Assembly: GCF_017353515.1 (NCBI RefSeq) | Contig: NZ_JAFMPY010000017.1 | Coordinates: forward strand, 85,857-149,856 | DNA from: Jiella sonneratiae | GTDB taxonomy: Bacteria > Pseudomonadota > Alphaproteobacteria > Rhizobiales > Rhizobiaceae | Length of the DNA: 64,000 bases | Reading direction: 5' to 3' | Part shown: one piece after another, positions 35,571 through 45,266 of the stretch | Layout of the letters: every line of letters begins with the position of its first letter | Numbering within the stretch: position 1 is the first letter of the stretch | Made by a program: the position numbers and the translations under genes | Notes under the pieces: generated by a model | Databases searched by the model: none | Told to the model about the DNA's origin: nothing | What the model saw: the letters and a program-made list of their open reading frames with translations, nothing else

Positions 35571-35996
35571 ATGACACTTCACCTGCTCAAGCTCTGCGTC
35601 GGCGCGGAGAGCCCCGAGGATCTCGAAGGGCATGTCCGCCACCGGCTCGCCGCCTCGGGCGAGACGCGCTACTGGCACGTGACGCGGATGGTCCCGAAGC
35701 GGGCCGAGGCGCTCACGGCGGGCGGTTCGCTCTACTGGATCATCCGCGGCGCCGTGCAGGCGCGCCAGGCGATTGTCGGGATCGAGCCCTTCACCGACGA
35801 GGAGGGGATCGGCCGCTGCCGCATCCGCCTCGATCCGTCCGTGGTCAGGACGCGGCACCAGCCGCGGCGGCCCTTCCAGGGCTGGCGCTACCTCGACGTC
35901 GGGGACGCTCCGCCCGACCTCTCCAGATCGTCCGACGGCGAGGCCGACCTGCCGCCGGAGCTGTCGGTCGCCCTTCAGGAACTCGGCGTCTTTTGA
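35571..35996 (+). CDS. DUF1489 family protein
   Basis: 141 residues, soluble. The conserved opening LHLLKLCVGAESPEDLE, TRMVPKRAEAL and the C-terminal RPFQGWRYLDVGDAPPDL are typical of the alphaproteobacterial DUF1489 family. The function is unknown; the family is used as an alphaproteobacterial core gene. Monocistronic, ATG at 35571. Confidence 0.88.
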   Translation: MTLHLLKLCVGAESPEDLEGHVRHRLAASGETRYWHVTRMVPKRAEALTAGGSLYWIIRGAVQARQAIVGIEPFTDEEGIGRCRIRLDPSVVRTRHQPRRPFQGWRYLDVGDAPPDLSRSSDGEADLPPELSVALQELGVF

Positions 35997-36084
35997 GCCC
36001 CCCGCGCTGCCGGTCCGCGGCAGTCCGTAACGCCTTCATGCGGGATGAGGCGTCCCCGGCGCATCATGCCGGAACCCGGTTCGA

Positions 36085-36360
36085 TCAGCGAAAGCGCATG
36101 CGCACGGCGACGGCGCCGCCCGGCGTGACGGTGCGGATGCGGCTGTGGCTGACCGGCTGGGAGGCGCGCCAGGCCCGCGCGCCGTAGGTCAGGAGCAGGC
36201 CGACCAGCTCCTTCGCCTTCATCCGCGAGCGGCCGTCGCGGGCCTCGCCGAGGCGCAGCGCCGCCTGTTGCAGCGGGTGGATGCCCGCCGGCACCGCGTC
36301 CTGCCAGTCGTGGGCGGGCGGCTGAGCGGTGAGATTGCGGCCTTGATTCTCGGTCGACAT
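36085..36360 (-). CDS. Hypothetical protein, 91 residues
   Basis: Begins MSTENQGRNLTAQPPAHDW and is basic toward the end (VAVRMRFR). It has no membrane helix. A GAGGGGAAG ribosome site precedes the ATG at 36360. I see no family match. The stretch on its far side up to the carboxypeptidase (36361-36659) has no further gene. Confidence 0.45.
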   Translation of the reverse strand: MSTENQGRNLTAQPPAHDWQDAVPAGIHPLQQAALRLGEARDGRSRMKAKELVGLLLTYGARAWRASQPVSHSRIRTVTPGGAVAVRMRFR

Positions 36361-36659
36361 GACTTCCCCTCGCAACTCTACACAGGGTGGCGGCTCCAAA
36401 CGGTCGGGCCGCCGCCGGTCTTCGGGGCGAGAACTTCCCGCCCGGCCGCGCGTCCCGCTTCGCCCACCCCCGTGGAGCAAGCGGTCGGCGCGTCGCTCAC
36501 CGGCCATGCGGCCTCATGCCGCCGTCTTTGGATTTGCCGGGTCTGAGGCGTCTGCCCGCGGACAAAATCTGTCCGGCCGGGCTCGCGCCTCCTGCGGCGG
36601 GCGTCATGCCCGGCCGGCTGCCGTCGTCTTGAAAGCGCCGCGGCTGCGGCGCGCCGCGG

Positions 36660-38186
36660 TCAGTTCGCCACGGCGTAGCAGTTGTAGGAGCTGCGCTTCA
36701 GCGCGGCGCAGGCCTTCCACGCCTGATCCTTGGTGTCGAAGCCGGCAAAGCGCGCCCGGTACAGCGTGCCGCCGCCGGTGCTGACGCTCTCGGTGAAGGG
36801 CTCGGCCTCGGCGAGCTGCTGGCCGACGCTGGACTTCGCCTGCTTCAGCATGGTCATCGCCTGTGTGGCGGAATCGGTTGCGGCGATCTGCACGACCCAG
36901 GCGGAATCCTTCGGCTGGCGCACCGCCATCGCAGGGACGTTCTGGGCGACCGAACCGGTGGCCTGGACGTCGACATTGGCGCTCGCCTCGCGGATCAGCG
37001 ATGCGGCCGAGCCCTTCGCCGGCCTGGCGACGGCGGGCCGCGCCAGCGGCAGGATCGCGGCGACGGCGCTCGATGCCGCCGGACGCTCCTCGACGAGCGC
37101 GGCGCGAATCGCGTCGCGGCCCATCAGCGGCCGTGCCGTCGGCGTCGGCATGCGGGCGGCGATCCGGTCGCCGTCGTCGCTGCCATAGGCCATGGCGATC
37201 CGGTCGTTGATCGAGATACCACCCTCGTTCGGCCGGAAGTCCGGAACCGGTCCGCGCTTCGGCAGGTCGACGTCGGCGGAAGCGACGAGGACGTTCGGAT
37301 TGGGCTGGGCGGCGATCAGCGGCCCGGTGTCGCGGCGGCTCGCCAGCGGCATGTAGCGCTTCAGGAGATCAACCATGTGGTCGTCGCGCGAGCGCCCGGA
37401 CGTGCCGCCGAACACCGCCGCGACGACGCTCTTGCCGTCCTTGTGCACCGAGGTGACGAGGTTGAAGCCGGAGGCGTTGATGTAGCCGGTCTTGATGCCG
37501 TCGACGCCGTCATAGCGGTTGAGGACACGGTTGTGATTGCCGATCCGCCGGCCGCGGAACGAGAAGGACCGGGTCGAGAAATAGTCGTAATATTCCGGGA
37601 AATGCTCGCGCAGCGCGATGCCGAGCGTCGTCATGTCGCGGGCGGTGGTGTGCTGATCGGCGTTGGGCAGGCCGTTGGCATTGCGGAACTCGGTCCGCGA
37701 CATGCCGAGGCGATGGGCCTTGTCGGTCATCCGCCGCGCAAAGGCGGCTTCCGAGCCGCCGATGTATTCTGCAAGCACCACGGCGGCGTCGTTCGCCGAC
37801 TTGGTGACCAGCGAGAGGATCGCCTCCTCCACCGTCAGCGTGCTGCCCGGCCGCAGACCGAGCTTCGAGGGCGGCCGCGCCGACGCATAGGCCGAGACCG
37901 GCATGGCGTCGTTCTTGTGGATCTTGCCGCTCTGCAGCGCCTCGAAGGTGAGGTAGAGCGTCATCATCTTGGTCAGCGAGGCCGGATAGCGATATTCGTC
38001 CGCGCGGTCCTGGTAGAGCACCTTGCCGTTGTTCGCGTCGATGACGAAGCCGGCATATTTCGGATTGACGGCGCTGGCCTTTCCAACACCGCCGGAAAGC
38101 AGCATGCCGGTTCCGAGGACGGCGACGAGGGCGTGTTTGACGAGGCCGTTGGCGGCACGTCTGAGGAGCGACAGGTCGAATGGCAC
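36660..38186 (-). CDS. D-alanyl-D-alanine carboxypeptidase (PBP5/6-type) with C-terminal SPOR domain
   Basis: About 508 residues. It removes the terminal D-Ala from pentapeptides in the periplasm. An N-terminal hydrophobic segment is the signal/anchor. The catalytic S-x-x-K is in YPASLTKMMT, S-x-N is TKSANDAA and K-T-G is DGIKTGYINASG. A long linker rich in Ala/Arg precedes a SPOR domain (about 430-508, WVVQIAATDSATQAM through KACAALKR) that should target septal glycan. The start is uncertain: GTG at 38186 gives MPFDLSLLRR; another GTG at 38216 and a TTG at 38252 are possible. Confidence 0.92.
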   Translation of the reverse strand: MPFDLSLLRRAANGLVKHALVAVLGTGMLLSGGVGKASAVNPKYAGFVIDANNGKVLYQDRADEYRYPASLTKMMTLYLTFEALQSGKIHKNDAMPVSAYASARPPSKLGLRPGSTLTVEEAILSLVTKSANDAAVVLAEYIGGSEAAFARRMTDKAHRLGMSRTEFRNANGLPNADQHTTARDMTTLGIALREHFPEYYDYFSTRSFSFRGRRIGNHNRVLNRYDGVDGIKTGYINASGFNLVTSVHKDGKSVVAAVFGGTSGRSRDDHMVDLLKRYMPLASRRDTGPLIAAQPNPNVLVASADVDLPKRGPVPDFRPNEGGISINDRIAMAYGSDDGDRIAARMPTPTARPLMGRDAIRAALVEERPAASSAVAAILPLARPAVARPAKGSAASLIREASANVDVQATGSVAQNVPAMAVRQPKDSAWVVQIAATDSATQAMTMLKQAKSSVGQQLAEAEPFTESVSTGGGTLYRARFAGFDTKDQAWKACAALKRSSYNCYAVAN

Positions 38187-38438
38187 GCTAAAACTCTTCG
38201 ATCGTGTTGTCGGCACGGCGAGGTTTCGCTCCCTTCCGCATGTTCCGGTCAAGAACGCGTGGCACGAACCTCGAGGTTGGCCCTTTTGATGCCGCCGAGG
38301 CTATCCGCGTTCACTTACCAATCGGTTTATGCCGTTGGCATTGTGTTCACCTTGCTCGGCTTTTTGCATCTGCGCGGCCGTTCCACAACCCTCGCAGGCC
38401 GAATCGGCGGGGCTTGGATGCGGTGCGGCAGCCGCCCT
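38187..38438. other. Intergenic space between the carboxypeptidase and the phasin promoter
   Basis: The divergent space between the carboxypeptidase and the phasin gene totals about 375 bases. No supported gene was seen. It includes alternative 5' starts of the carboxypeptidase and, at its right edge, the phasin promoter described separately. Confidence 0.5.
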
Positions 38439-38467
38439 TGAAAGCGATTGTGCAGTGCAATATATTT
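38439..38467 (+). promoter_or_regulatory. Sigma-70-like promoter for the phasin gene
   Basis: TTGAAA (38439-38444) and TATATT (38462-38467) are separated by 17 bp, close to consensus and AT-rich against the background. It lies about 95 bp upstream of the phasin ATG. A high-abundance granule protein would be expected to have a strong promoter. Confidence 0.6.
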
Positions 38468-38562
38468 CGATCGCAGCAACGAGACGCAGGCGCCGGCGAC
38501 GTTGTTCGCCTGCCGGCCCCGCCTCCATGAACGACTGTATGGACAGGGAAAGGACGACGACG

Positions 38563-39012
38563 ATGAACATGTACGATGACGCCGGCCGCATGACCAAGGA
38601 AGCGATGGACAATGCGCTGAAATCCTTCGCCGCGATGACCAAGGGCTTCCAGCAGATCTCGGCCGAGACGGCCGACTTCACCCGCAGGTCCTACGACCAG
38701 CAGACGCAGATGATGGAAAAGCTCTTCCAGGCGAAGACCCTCGACAGGTCGATCGAGGTGCAGACCGAATACACCAAGTCGGCCTACGAGGCCTGGGTCG
38801 CGCAGATGACCAGGATCGGCGATCTCTACGCCGACATCGCCAAGGAGACCTATAAGCCGTTCGAGCAGACTGCGAACAGCGCCTCCACCGTGATGTCGCG
38901 CGCCGCCAAGGAAGCCGGTGCCCGCATGGACGAGGCGACCGCCAAGGCCGGCGACGTTGCGAACGAGACGGTCGACGCCATGGCCAAGCAGGGCGACGAA
39001 ATGACCCACTGA
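38563..39012 (+). CDS. Phasin family protein (polyhydroxyalkanoate granule-associated)
   Basis: 149 residues, almost wholly helical and amphipathic, with no signal peptide. The phasin core is MTKGFQQISAETADFTRRSY, followed by KLFQAKTLDRSIEVQTEYTKSAYE. Phasins coat PHA granules and limit coalescence. The ATG at 38563 has AAGGA upstream; a nearby upstream ATG in frame is less well placed. A strong promoter precedes and a strong terminator follows, so the gene is its own unit. Confidence 0.88.
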   Translation: MNMYDDAGRMTKEAMDNALKSFAAMTKGFQQISAETADFTRRSYDQQTQMMEKLFQAKTLDRSIEVQTEYTKSAYEAWVAQMTRIGDLYADIAKETYKPFEQTANSASTVMSRAAKEAGARMDEATAKAGDVANETVDAMAKQGDEMTH

Positions 39013-39073
39013 GGGTTGCGGCCTGCCGCCCGCCGGAGGGCGGCGGCCGCCGTACGGCGACGAATTTGATCGC

Positions 39074-39100
39074 AAGGCCCGGTTCCAGCCGGGCCTTTTT
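39074..39100 (+). terminator. Rho-independent terminator after the phasin gene
   Basis: AAGGCCCGG and CCGGGCCTT form a 9-bp GC-rich stem with a 6-nt loop followed by a run of T, 62 bp after the phasin stop. Confidence 0.85.
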
Positions 39101-39246
39101 GCGTTAATGTCTCACGGCAGCGGCCGAAACGGGGCGTTTCGGAATGTTTCCAATGCAATGAGTGCACCGCCGCGGCTCCTTAAATTCTGATGACACGTGC
39201 ATACATACGACGCATGGCGATGCTGGCTGAACGGACACGAGGAACG

Positions 39247-39606
39247 ATGGACCAGAAGCTCGGCGAAGGTCCGGTCAGGCTTCAGGGCGACGAGGGGGGG
39301 CGGGGTCCCGACCGCGGCACCCAGGTCATCACCCGGACCAAGCCGAAAACCAAGCGGCCGAGCCTTTACAGGGTCCTGCTTCTGAACGACGATTACACTC
39401 CGATGGAGTTCGTCATCCACGTTCTCGAACGCTTCTTTCAGAAGGATCACGAGTCCGCCACGAGGATCATGCTGCACGTCCACAATCACGGCGTCGGCGA
39501 GTGCGGAATCTTTACCTTCGAAGTGGCGGAGACCAAGGTGACGCAGGTCATGGATTTTGCCCGCCAGCACCAGCATCCGCTGCAATGCGTGATGGAAAAG
39601 AACTGA
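39247..39606 (+). CDS. clpS: ClpS, ATP-dependent Clp protease adaptor
   Basis: 119 residues. The flexible N-terminus precedes the core [20 protein letters not shown], then [23 protein letters not shown]. It delivers N-degron substrates to ClpAP; the hydrophobic-pocket residues around NDDYT and the conserved HxHxxG are present. The ATG at 39247 has a GAGGA site 3-7 nt upstream. Earlier in-frame ATGs (39190, 39214) lack such a site. It is followed directly by clpA. Confidence 0.93.
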   Translation: MDQKLGEGPVRLQGDEGGRGPDRGTQVITRTKPKTKRPSLYRVLLLNDDYTPMEFVIHVLERFFQKDHESATRIMLHVHNHGVGECGIFTFEVAETKVTQVMDFARQHQHPLQCVMEKN

Positions 39607-39614
39607 GGTGAAGC

Positions 39615-42125
39615 TTGCCGACATTTTCGCAAAGCCTTGAGAAGGCACTTCATCAGGCACTCACTCTGGCCAACGAACGCCACCAGGAATTCGCGACGCT
39701 GGAGCACCTGCTCCTGGCCCTTCTCGAGGACAAGGACGCCGCCGCCGTGATGCGGGGCTGCAGCGTCGATCTCGACCTCCTCCGCAAGAATCTCGTCACC
39801 TACATCGACACCGAACTCGCCAATCTCGTCACCGGGCACGAAGAGGATTCCAAGCCGACGGCCGGATTCCACCGGGTGATCCAGCGGGCGGTGATCCACG
39901 TCCAGAGTTCGGGCCGGGAGGAGGTGACGGGTGCCAACGTGCTCGTCGCGATCTTCGCCGAGCGCGAAAGCCATGCCGCCTACTTCCTCCAGGAACAGGA
40001 GATGACCCGCTACGACGCGGTGAACTTCATCTCCCACGGCATCTCCAAGCGTCCCGGCGGCTCGGAGAGCCGGCCGCTGCGCGGCGCCGAGGACGAACAG
40101 TCGACCATCGGCCAGGACGAGGACGGCAAGCGCAAGGCCGCCCCGGACGCGCTGTCGGCCTATTGCATCAACCTCAACGACAAGGCCCGCGCCGGCCGGA
40201 TCGATCCGCTGATCGGCCGGGCCGACGAGATCAACCGCACGATCCAGGTGCTCTGCCGCCGCTCCAAGAACAACCCGCTCTATGTGGGCGATCCGGGCGT
40301 TGGCAAGACGGCGATCGCGGAAGGGCTCGCCAAGCGCGTCGTCGAGGGCGACGTGCCGGACGTGCTCGCCGACGCGACGATCTTCTCGCTCGACATGGGC
40401 ACGCTGCTCGCCGGCACGCGCTATCGCGGCGACTTCGAGGAGCGTCTGAAGCAGGTCGTCAAGGAGCTCGAGGATTATCCGGGCGCCGTGCTGTTCATCG
40501 ACGAGATCCACACGGTGATCGGCGCCGGGGCCACCTCCGGCGGGGCGATGGACGCCTCGAACCTTCTGAAGCCGGCGCTCTCTTCCGGGGCGATCCGCTG
40601 CATCGGCTCGACCACCTACAAGGAATATCGCCAGTTCTTCGAGAAGGACCGGGCGCTGGTGCGCCGCTTCCAGAAGATCGACGTCAAGGAGCCGACCGTC
40701 GAGGACGCCGTCTCCATCCTCAAGGGCCTGAAGCCCTATTTCGAGGACTTCCACCGGGTGAAGTTCACCAACGACGCGATCAAGTCGGCGGTCGAGCTCT
40801 CGGCCCGCTACATCACCGACCGCAAGCTGCCGGACAAGGCGATCGACGTGATCGACGAGACCGGGGCGTCGCAGATGCTTCTGCCGGAGAACAAGCGCAA
40901 GAAGCAGATCGGCGTGAAGGAGATCGAGGCGACGATCGCCACCATGGCGCGGATTCCGGCCAAGGCCGTCTCCAAGGACGACGAGGAGGTGCTCGCCCAT
41001 CTCGACGAGCAGCTGAAGCGCGTCGTCTACGGCCAGGACGCGGCGATCGAGAACCTCGCCTCGGCGATCAAGCTCTCGAGAGCCGGCCTGCGCGAGCCGG
41101 ACAAACCGATCGGCTCCTACCTGTTCTCGGGGCCGACGGGCGTCGGCAAGACCGAGGTCGCGCGCCAGCTCGCCTCGGCCCTCGGCGTCGAGCTCCTGCG
41201 CTTCGACATGTCGGAATACATGGAGCGGCACACCGTCTCGCGGCTGATCGGCGCGCCTCCGGGCTATGTCGGATTCGACCAGGGCGGGCTGTTGACCGAC
41301 GGCGTCGACCAGCATCCGCATTGCGTCCTCCTGCTCGACGAGATCGAGAAGGCGCATCCGGATCTGTTCAACATCCTCCTGCAAGTCATGGATCACGGCC
41401 GGCTGACCGATCACAACGGCAAGCAGATCAACTTCAGGAACGTCATCCTGATCATGACCACCAATGCCGGCGCGGCGGAGATGGCGAAGGCCGCCATCGG
41501 CTTTGCGCATTCGCGGCGCACGGGGGCCGACGAGGAGGCGATCAATCGCCTGTTCACGCCGGAGTTCCGCAACCGCCTCGACGCGATCATCCCCTTCGGC
41601 CCGCTGCCGACGCCGGTGATTCACCAGGTGGTCGAGAAGTTCGTCATGCAGCTCGAGGCGCAGCTCTCCGAACGCGGCGTGATCTTCGAGCTGACGCCGG
41701 AGGCCGTGGCCTGGCTCGCCGACAAGGGCTACGACGAGAACATGGGGGCGCGGCCGCTGGCCCGGGTCATCCAGGAGCACATCAAGAAGCCGCTCGCCGA
41801 CGAGGTTCTGTTCGGCAAGCTGAAGCGCGGCGGGACCGTGCGAGTGCTGGTCGAGGACGACGGGGCGGGCGGCAAGAAGATCGCCCTGGAATCGATCGCC
41901 GACGAACTGCCGGCGCCCCGTTCCGGCAAGGCGGCGCGCAAGCGCGCGGCGGTCGCGGCGGACGGATCCGACATCGACGACGATCCGTCCGATGACGACT
42001 TCGACGATGACGACGACGGCTCCGACGACGGCGGGGACGCCTCGCTCTCCGCCGATGACGACGAGCCGCGGCCGAGCCGCAGCCGCCCGAGTTCGGTGCC
42101 CAAGGTCCCGCGCCGCTCGAACTGA
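39615..42125 (+). CDS. clpA: ClpA, ATPase subunit of ClpAP protease
   Basis: An 836-residue AAA+ unfoldase. The N-domain (1-145) is [20 protein letters not shown]1 Walker A is [13 protein letters not shown] and Walker B is [13 protein letters not shown]2 Walker A is [13 protein letters not shown] and Walker B is [14 protein letters not shown]-loop-like AAIGFAHSR needed for ClpP docking is seen around 615. The start is TTG at 39615, giving the family-typical [12 protein letters not shown]. An extra C-terminal tail of about 55 residues is Asp/Ser-rich then basic (see findings). It forms an operon with clpS (8-bp gap). Confidence 0.95.
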   Translation: MPTFSQSLEKALHQALTLANERHQEFATLEHLLLALLEDKDAAAVMRGCSVDLDLLRKNLVTYIDTELANLVTGHEEDSKPTAGFHRVIQRAVIHVQSSGREEVTGANVLVAIFAERESHAAYFLQEQEMTRYDAVNFISHGISKRPGGSESRPLRGAEDEQSTIGQDEDGKRKAAPDALSAYCINLNDKARAGRIDPLIGRADEINRTIQVLCRRSKNNPLYVGDPGVGKTAIAEGLAKRVVEGDVPDVLADATIFSLDMGTLLAGTRYRGDFEERLKQVVKELEDYPGAVLFIDEIHTVIGAGATSGGAMDASNLLKPALSSGAIRCIGSTTYKEYRQFFEKDRALVRRFQKIDVKEPTVEDAVSILKGLKPYFEDFHRVKFTNDAIKSAVELSARYITDRKLPDKAIDVIDETGASQMLLPENKRKKQIGVKEIEATIATMARIPAKAVSKDDEEVLAHLDEQLKRVVYGQDAAIENLASAIKLSRAGLREPDKPIGSYLFSGPTGVGKTEVARQLASALGVELLRFDMSEYMERHTVSRLIGAPPGYVGFDQGGLLTDGVDQHPHCVLLLDEIEKAHPDLFNILLQVMDHGRLTDHNGKQINFRNVILIMTTNAGAAEMAKAAIGFAHSRRTGADEEAINRLFTPEFRNRLDAIIPFGPLPTPVIHQVVEKFVMQLEAQLSERGVIFELTPEAVAWLADKGYDENMGARPLARVIQEHIKKPLADEVLFGKLKRGGTVRVLVEDDGAGGKKIALESIADELPAPRSGKAARKRAAVAADGSDIDDDPSDDDFDDDDDGSDDGGDASLSADDDEPRPSRSRPSSVPKVPRRSN

Positions 42126-42211
42126 GGGCGGGGGCGACGCGGCGTGGACCGGGCCGGCCCGGCCCGGCCCGGCCGATTGACGAAACCCCGCCGCAGTTCC
42201 TATGACGGATT

Positions 42212-42248
42212 AAGGCCCGGTCGGCGAAGCGCGCCGGCCGGGCCTTTT
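42212..42248 (+). terminator. Rho-independent terminator after clpA
   Basis: AAGGCCCGG...CCGGGCCTTTT forms a stem of at least 9 bp with GC-rich extension (CGGC/GCCG) and a short T-run, 87 bp after the clpA stop. Just upstream a GGCCC pentamer is tandemly repeated (about 42152-42174). Confidence 0.8.
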
Positions 42249-42377
42249 GCATGCGGGGGCGTGATGGGCCGGGGTGTTTCGGGCGGCGGGGGCCGCGGGA
42301 GAGGGGGGCGTGAGGACGCCTTGCCCCGCAGCCATGCGGACGGCGCCGTTCCCTGGCCGGCGGGCCTTCGCCGGAAA

Positions 42378-43121
42378 ATGACCTCCGGATCCGACCATCG
42401 GGCCGAACGGTCGGCCACCGGCTGGTTCCTCCTCGGCATGAAGGGCATCTTCAGCCCGCCCGCGCTGATCCTGACGACCGCCTTCTTCGGCTTTGCGGGT
42501 CTTTGCCGCGAGGCCGGCATCTCCTGGGAGGAATCGGCCTTCATGACGGCCGTCGTCTGGGCGCTGCCGGCGAAGATCATCCTGCTCGGCGCCATCACCG
42601 CCGGCACGTCGCTGCCCGCCGCCGCCTTCGCCGTCGCGCTGTCCTCGCTGCGCATGACGCCGATGGTGGTGGCGCTCATGCCGGAACTGCGCGGCCCGAA
42701 GACGCGCACCCCGACGCTGCTCTTCCTGTCGCATTTCGTCGCCATCACCGCCTGGGTCTTCGCCATGGAGCGCATGGACGAGGTGCCGCGCGACAAGCGG
42801 ACGGCTTTCTTCGCCGGTTTCGCCGTGACGCTGACGACTCTCAACACGATCATCGTCGCCGTCGTCTACAATCTGATGGGCGAGCTTCCGGCGCTGGCCA
42901 CCGGAGCGCTCGCCTTTTTGACGCCGGTCTATTTCTTCTCCTCGCTCTACGGTTCGGCGCGGGACGTCTCCGGCAAGCTGGCGCTGTTCTGCGGCATGGC
43001 GGCGCTGCCGCCCGCCCACTTCCTCTCGCCCGGATCGGAACTCCTGGTCGCCGGAATCGGCGGCGGCATCGTCGCCTATGGTGCGGGCCGGATCCTGAAG
43101 GCCCGGCGGGGCGCCGCGTGA
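42378..43121 (+). CDS. azlC: AzlC-family branched-chain amino acid exporter, large subunit
   Basis: A 247-residue membrane protein with about six to seven helices. The typical central block LSSLRMTPMVVALMPELRGP and LLFLSHFVAITAWVF are present. With AzlD it exports branched-chain amino acids or analogues. The ATG at 42378 was chosen because it begins the hydrophobic domain region; earlier in-frame sequence is low complexity. It overlaps azlD by one base (TGATG). Confidence 0.85.
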   Translation: MTSGSDHRAERSATGWFLLGMKGIFSPPALILTTAFFGFAGLCREAGISWEESAFMTAVVWALPAKIILLGAITAGTSLPAAAFAVALSSLRMTPMVVALMPELRGPKTRTPTLLFLSHFVAITAWVFAMERMDEVPRDKRTAFFAGFAVTLTTLNTIIVAVVYNLMGELPALATGALAFLTPVYFFSSLYGSARDVSGKLALFCGMAALPPAHFLSPGSELLVAGIGGGIVAYGAGRILKARRGAA

Positions 43122-43489
43122 TGGCACACTGGGCCTATTCCAACGTCGTGCCCTGGTGGCCCTACGTCTTCATCCTCCTCGGCGGATGGCTGCCGACGGA
43201 TGCCTGGCGCTATCTCGGCGTCCTTTCCGCCAGCCGCATCGACGAGACCAGCGAGGCGGCGGCGCTCGCCCGCACCGTCGCGACCTCGCTGGTCGCGGCC
43301 GTCATCGCGCAGCTGGTCTTCTATCCCTCGGGGGCGCTGGCCGACATCCCGACGCTGGTCAGGCTCGCCTCTCTGGGCGCCGGCTTTGCCGCCTACCAGC
43401 TGTCGCGGCGGCGGATTCTCGTCGCGATCTTCGTCGCCGAGCTGGTGATCGGTGCGTGGGCCCTGGCGACGGGTGCGGGGACGGGGTGA
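43121..43489 (+). CDS. azlD: AzlD-family branched-chain amino acid exporter, small subunit
   Basis: 122 residues with four predicted helices; opens with WPYVFILLGGWLPTDAWRYLG, and has RTVATSLVAAVIAQLVFYPSG. It is translationally coupled to azlC. Short hydrophobic AzlD partners are weakly conserved; linkage to AzlC decides the call. Confidence 0.82.
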   Translation: MAHWAYSNVVPWWPYVFILLGGWLPTDAWRYLGVLSASRIDETSEAAALARTVATSLVAAVIAQLVFYPSGALADIPTLVRLASLGAGFAAYQLSRRRILVAIFVAELVIGAWALATGAGTG

Positions 43490-43612
43490 GCGTTCTGCCC
43501 CGGATCGGCCTTCCAGAAGGCTACCGTCATTTCGGGCAGCACTCCGTCTTGCCCTTATCCCCTACAGGTGGTGATATTCTCGAATGCATTCAGTTGCACC
43601 ATCGGGAATCGA

Positions 43613-44206
43613 ATGTCGCGTTTCGACGAGGACCACGCCCAGCGATCTAACCCGGCCGTCGATGCCCATGACCCTGTCGAACGCCTCCTTGCTGAGACGA
43701 TACGTCTCATCGAATTTGAAGATGTCGGGCATGCCAGTGAGACAAGGCGGGAGAGCTTCATTGAAGCCCTCGAAGCGGTTGCGGAATCCGGCAGACTTCG
43801 GCTGCGCTTGCGGCGGGCTTTGGACGATTCTCTCGCGACTTATGCAAATTCTGCGTCGCTCTTGCGCGAACGTCTCGTCGAGGCGATCGCTGATGCGGTT
43901 GCCGCTGCCGATGAAAGCGCCAAAGCAGCCGAGGATTCGAGTTCACGGCTTGGTACAGGCATGGGCGGATCGGTTGCTGTGACGCTCGGCTCGGCCGGCA
44001 CTGCAACGGCCGCCTTTGTCCTCGGTCCCGTTGCGGCGACGGCGGCCGGCCTGGCCGGTCCGGCGCTCGTTGTCGCCGCTGTTGTCGGGGCTGTCGGCTA
44101 TGCGGGCTTCTTCGTGTTCCGAGGCCGGGCAGACGCGACGGCGCGGCGCTTTCGAAGAGCATCGGCCAATCTCAAAGCGCTCGGTGAGACCCTCAGGCTT
44201 TCCTAG
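43613..44206 (+). CDS. Orphan membrane-anchored hypothetical protein
   Basis: 197 residues from MSRFDEDHAQRSNPAVDAHD. A helical, charged N-terminal half (about 20-110) is followed by a Gly/Ala-rich membrane hairpin (about 122-170; GTGMGGSVAVTLGS then AAFVLGPVAATAAGLAG), resembling a glycine-zipper, and a basic tail. Base composition is visibly less GC-rich than neighbours, suggesting transfer. I do not recognise a family. It is followed 87 bp later by another orphan with its own ribosome site. Confidence 0.6.
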   Translation: MSRFDEDHAQRSNPAVDAHDPVERLLAETIRLIEFEDVGHASETRRESFIEALEAVAESGRLRLRLRRALDDSLATYANSASLLRERLVEAIADAVAAADESAKAAEDSSSRLGTGMGGSVAVTLGSAGTATAAFVLGPVAATAAGLAGPALVVAAVVGAVGYAGFFVFRGRADATARRFRRASANLKALGETLRLS

Positions 44207-44293
44207 CCACTACCCATTCGACGTTCGTAACATTATCTTGGTCGGCAAGTTCATTGATGAAAGCGGACACGGACGGCACTGTAAGGAGAAAAG

Positions 44294-44674
44294 ATGATGG
44301 ACACGGTACTCCCAGTCTCTTTCTCGTTTGCCATGGCCATGATCGCGACGATCATGCTGTCCTTGGCGGCTCTGCTCGTCCTCTTTCTCCTCAACGAGGC
44401 TTGGCTCATCGAGCGCATGCGGATGCAGTCACCGTATGCCGGCGCGCTCGGAGAACGCGGACTGCGAAAAGAGCGTGGGGAGAACGTTCCCGCCTTTCGC
44501 ACAGATGACGCTGCACGTCGCGAGAATGCGGCGCGACACCTCGATCCGCAATTGGTCGGGGTTGTCGAGTTGATCGCCCGTGAAGCAGGTCGCGGCGCTT
44601 TTGCCGAGTTCGTTCGGCGCACGTCTAAAGACGACATCGATCACTTTAAGTCAAAATCGGAAGACACGAAATAA
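44294..44674 (+). CDS. Orphan single-pass membrane protein
   Basis: 126 residues. One strong N-terminal membrane helix (about 8-34; FAMAMIATIMLSLAALLVLF) and a charged cytosolic-type tail (about 38-126) ending KSKSEDTK. An excellent AAGGAG ribosome site lies just upstream of the ATG. No family recognised. It follows the previous orphan in the same direction and shares the lower-GC composition, so they may be functionally paired. Confidence 0.62.
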   Translation: MMDTVLPVSFSFAMAMIATIMLSLAALLVLFLLNEAWLIERMRMQSPYAGALGERGLRKERGENVPAFRTDDAARRENAARHLDPQLVGVVELIAREAGRGAFAEFVRRTSKDDIDHFKSKSEDTK

Positions 44675-44749
44675 TACACGAACTTTCTCCGGCATCTGCG
44701 CAGGCGCCGTAAGGTAGTCTCGATTTTGAAGCCGGATCGATAGTCAATA

Positions 44750-45190
44750 TCAAGTTTTTGCAAGTTCTCGCCGGATCGCTTCGGCATGTTCCCTGATCGT
44801 CTCCATCGGGACCTCGCCGAAGGCATGGCGCTTCAACTCGACGCCGGCGTAGATCGGGATGACGTGGAAATGCAGGTGGAACACCGTCTGGCCGGCGGGC
44901 TCCTCGTTGAACTGCGCGACCCGTACGCCGTCGGCCGCAAACGCCGCCTTGGCCGCCCTGGCGAGCCTTGCCACCCGCGGCATCACCGCCTGCAGCGTCG
45001 CGTCGGAGGCATCGAGGATGTTGCGCGAGGGCGCCTTGGGGATCACCAGGCAGTGCCCCTTCGACTGCGGCATCACGTCCATGATCGCCAGCGCCACCGC
45101 GTCCTCGAAGAGCTTCTCGCTGGGGATCTCGCCCTTGAGGATCTTCGCGAAGACGTTGTCACCTTCGTAGGCGGGCGATGCGGTGGTCAT
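44750..45190 (-). CDS. HIT-family nucleotide hydrolase
   Basis: 146 residues. The histidine triad is FHLHFHVIP (H-x-H-x-H), and the N-terminal NVFAKILKGEIPSEKLFED plus MPQSKGHCLVIPK are family-typical. HIT proteins hydrolyse dinucleotide polyphosphates or AMP-conjugates. The ATG at 45190 was used; a longer in-frame extension runs into the vapB control region. It is divergent from the vapBC pair. Confidence 0.92.
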   Translation of the reverse strand: MTTASPAYEGDNVFAKILKGEIPSEKLFEDAVALAIMDVMPQSKGHCLVIPKAPSRNILDASDATLQAVMPRVARLARAAKAAFAADGVRVAQFNEEPAGQTVFHLHFHVIPIYAGVELKRHAFGEVPMETIREHAEAIRRELAKT

Positions 45191-45266
45191 GAGGGCTCCC
45201 GAGGCTGTGTTTTGTCGAGACGGATGGTAGGCAGGGCGGACATCTTGTCGATGGATCGAGTATGCC

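Noticed and set aside
39486..41780. A 764-codon minus-strand frame opposite clpA
   Set aside because: Antisense shadow of a highly conserved gene; typical of high-GC genomes.
42148..42174. CRISPR-like or VNTR array (GGCCC repeats)
   Set aside because: Only a short run of a GC pentamer after clpA with no spacers; simple-sequence slippage is the better explanation.
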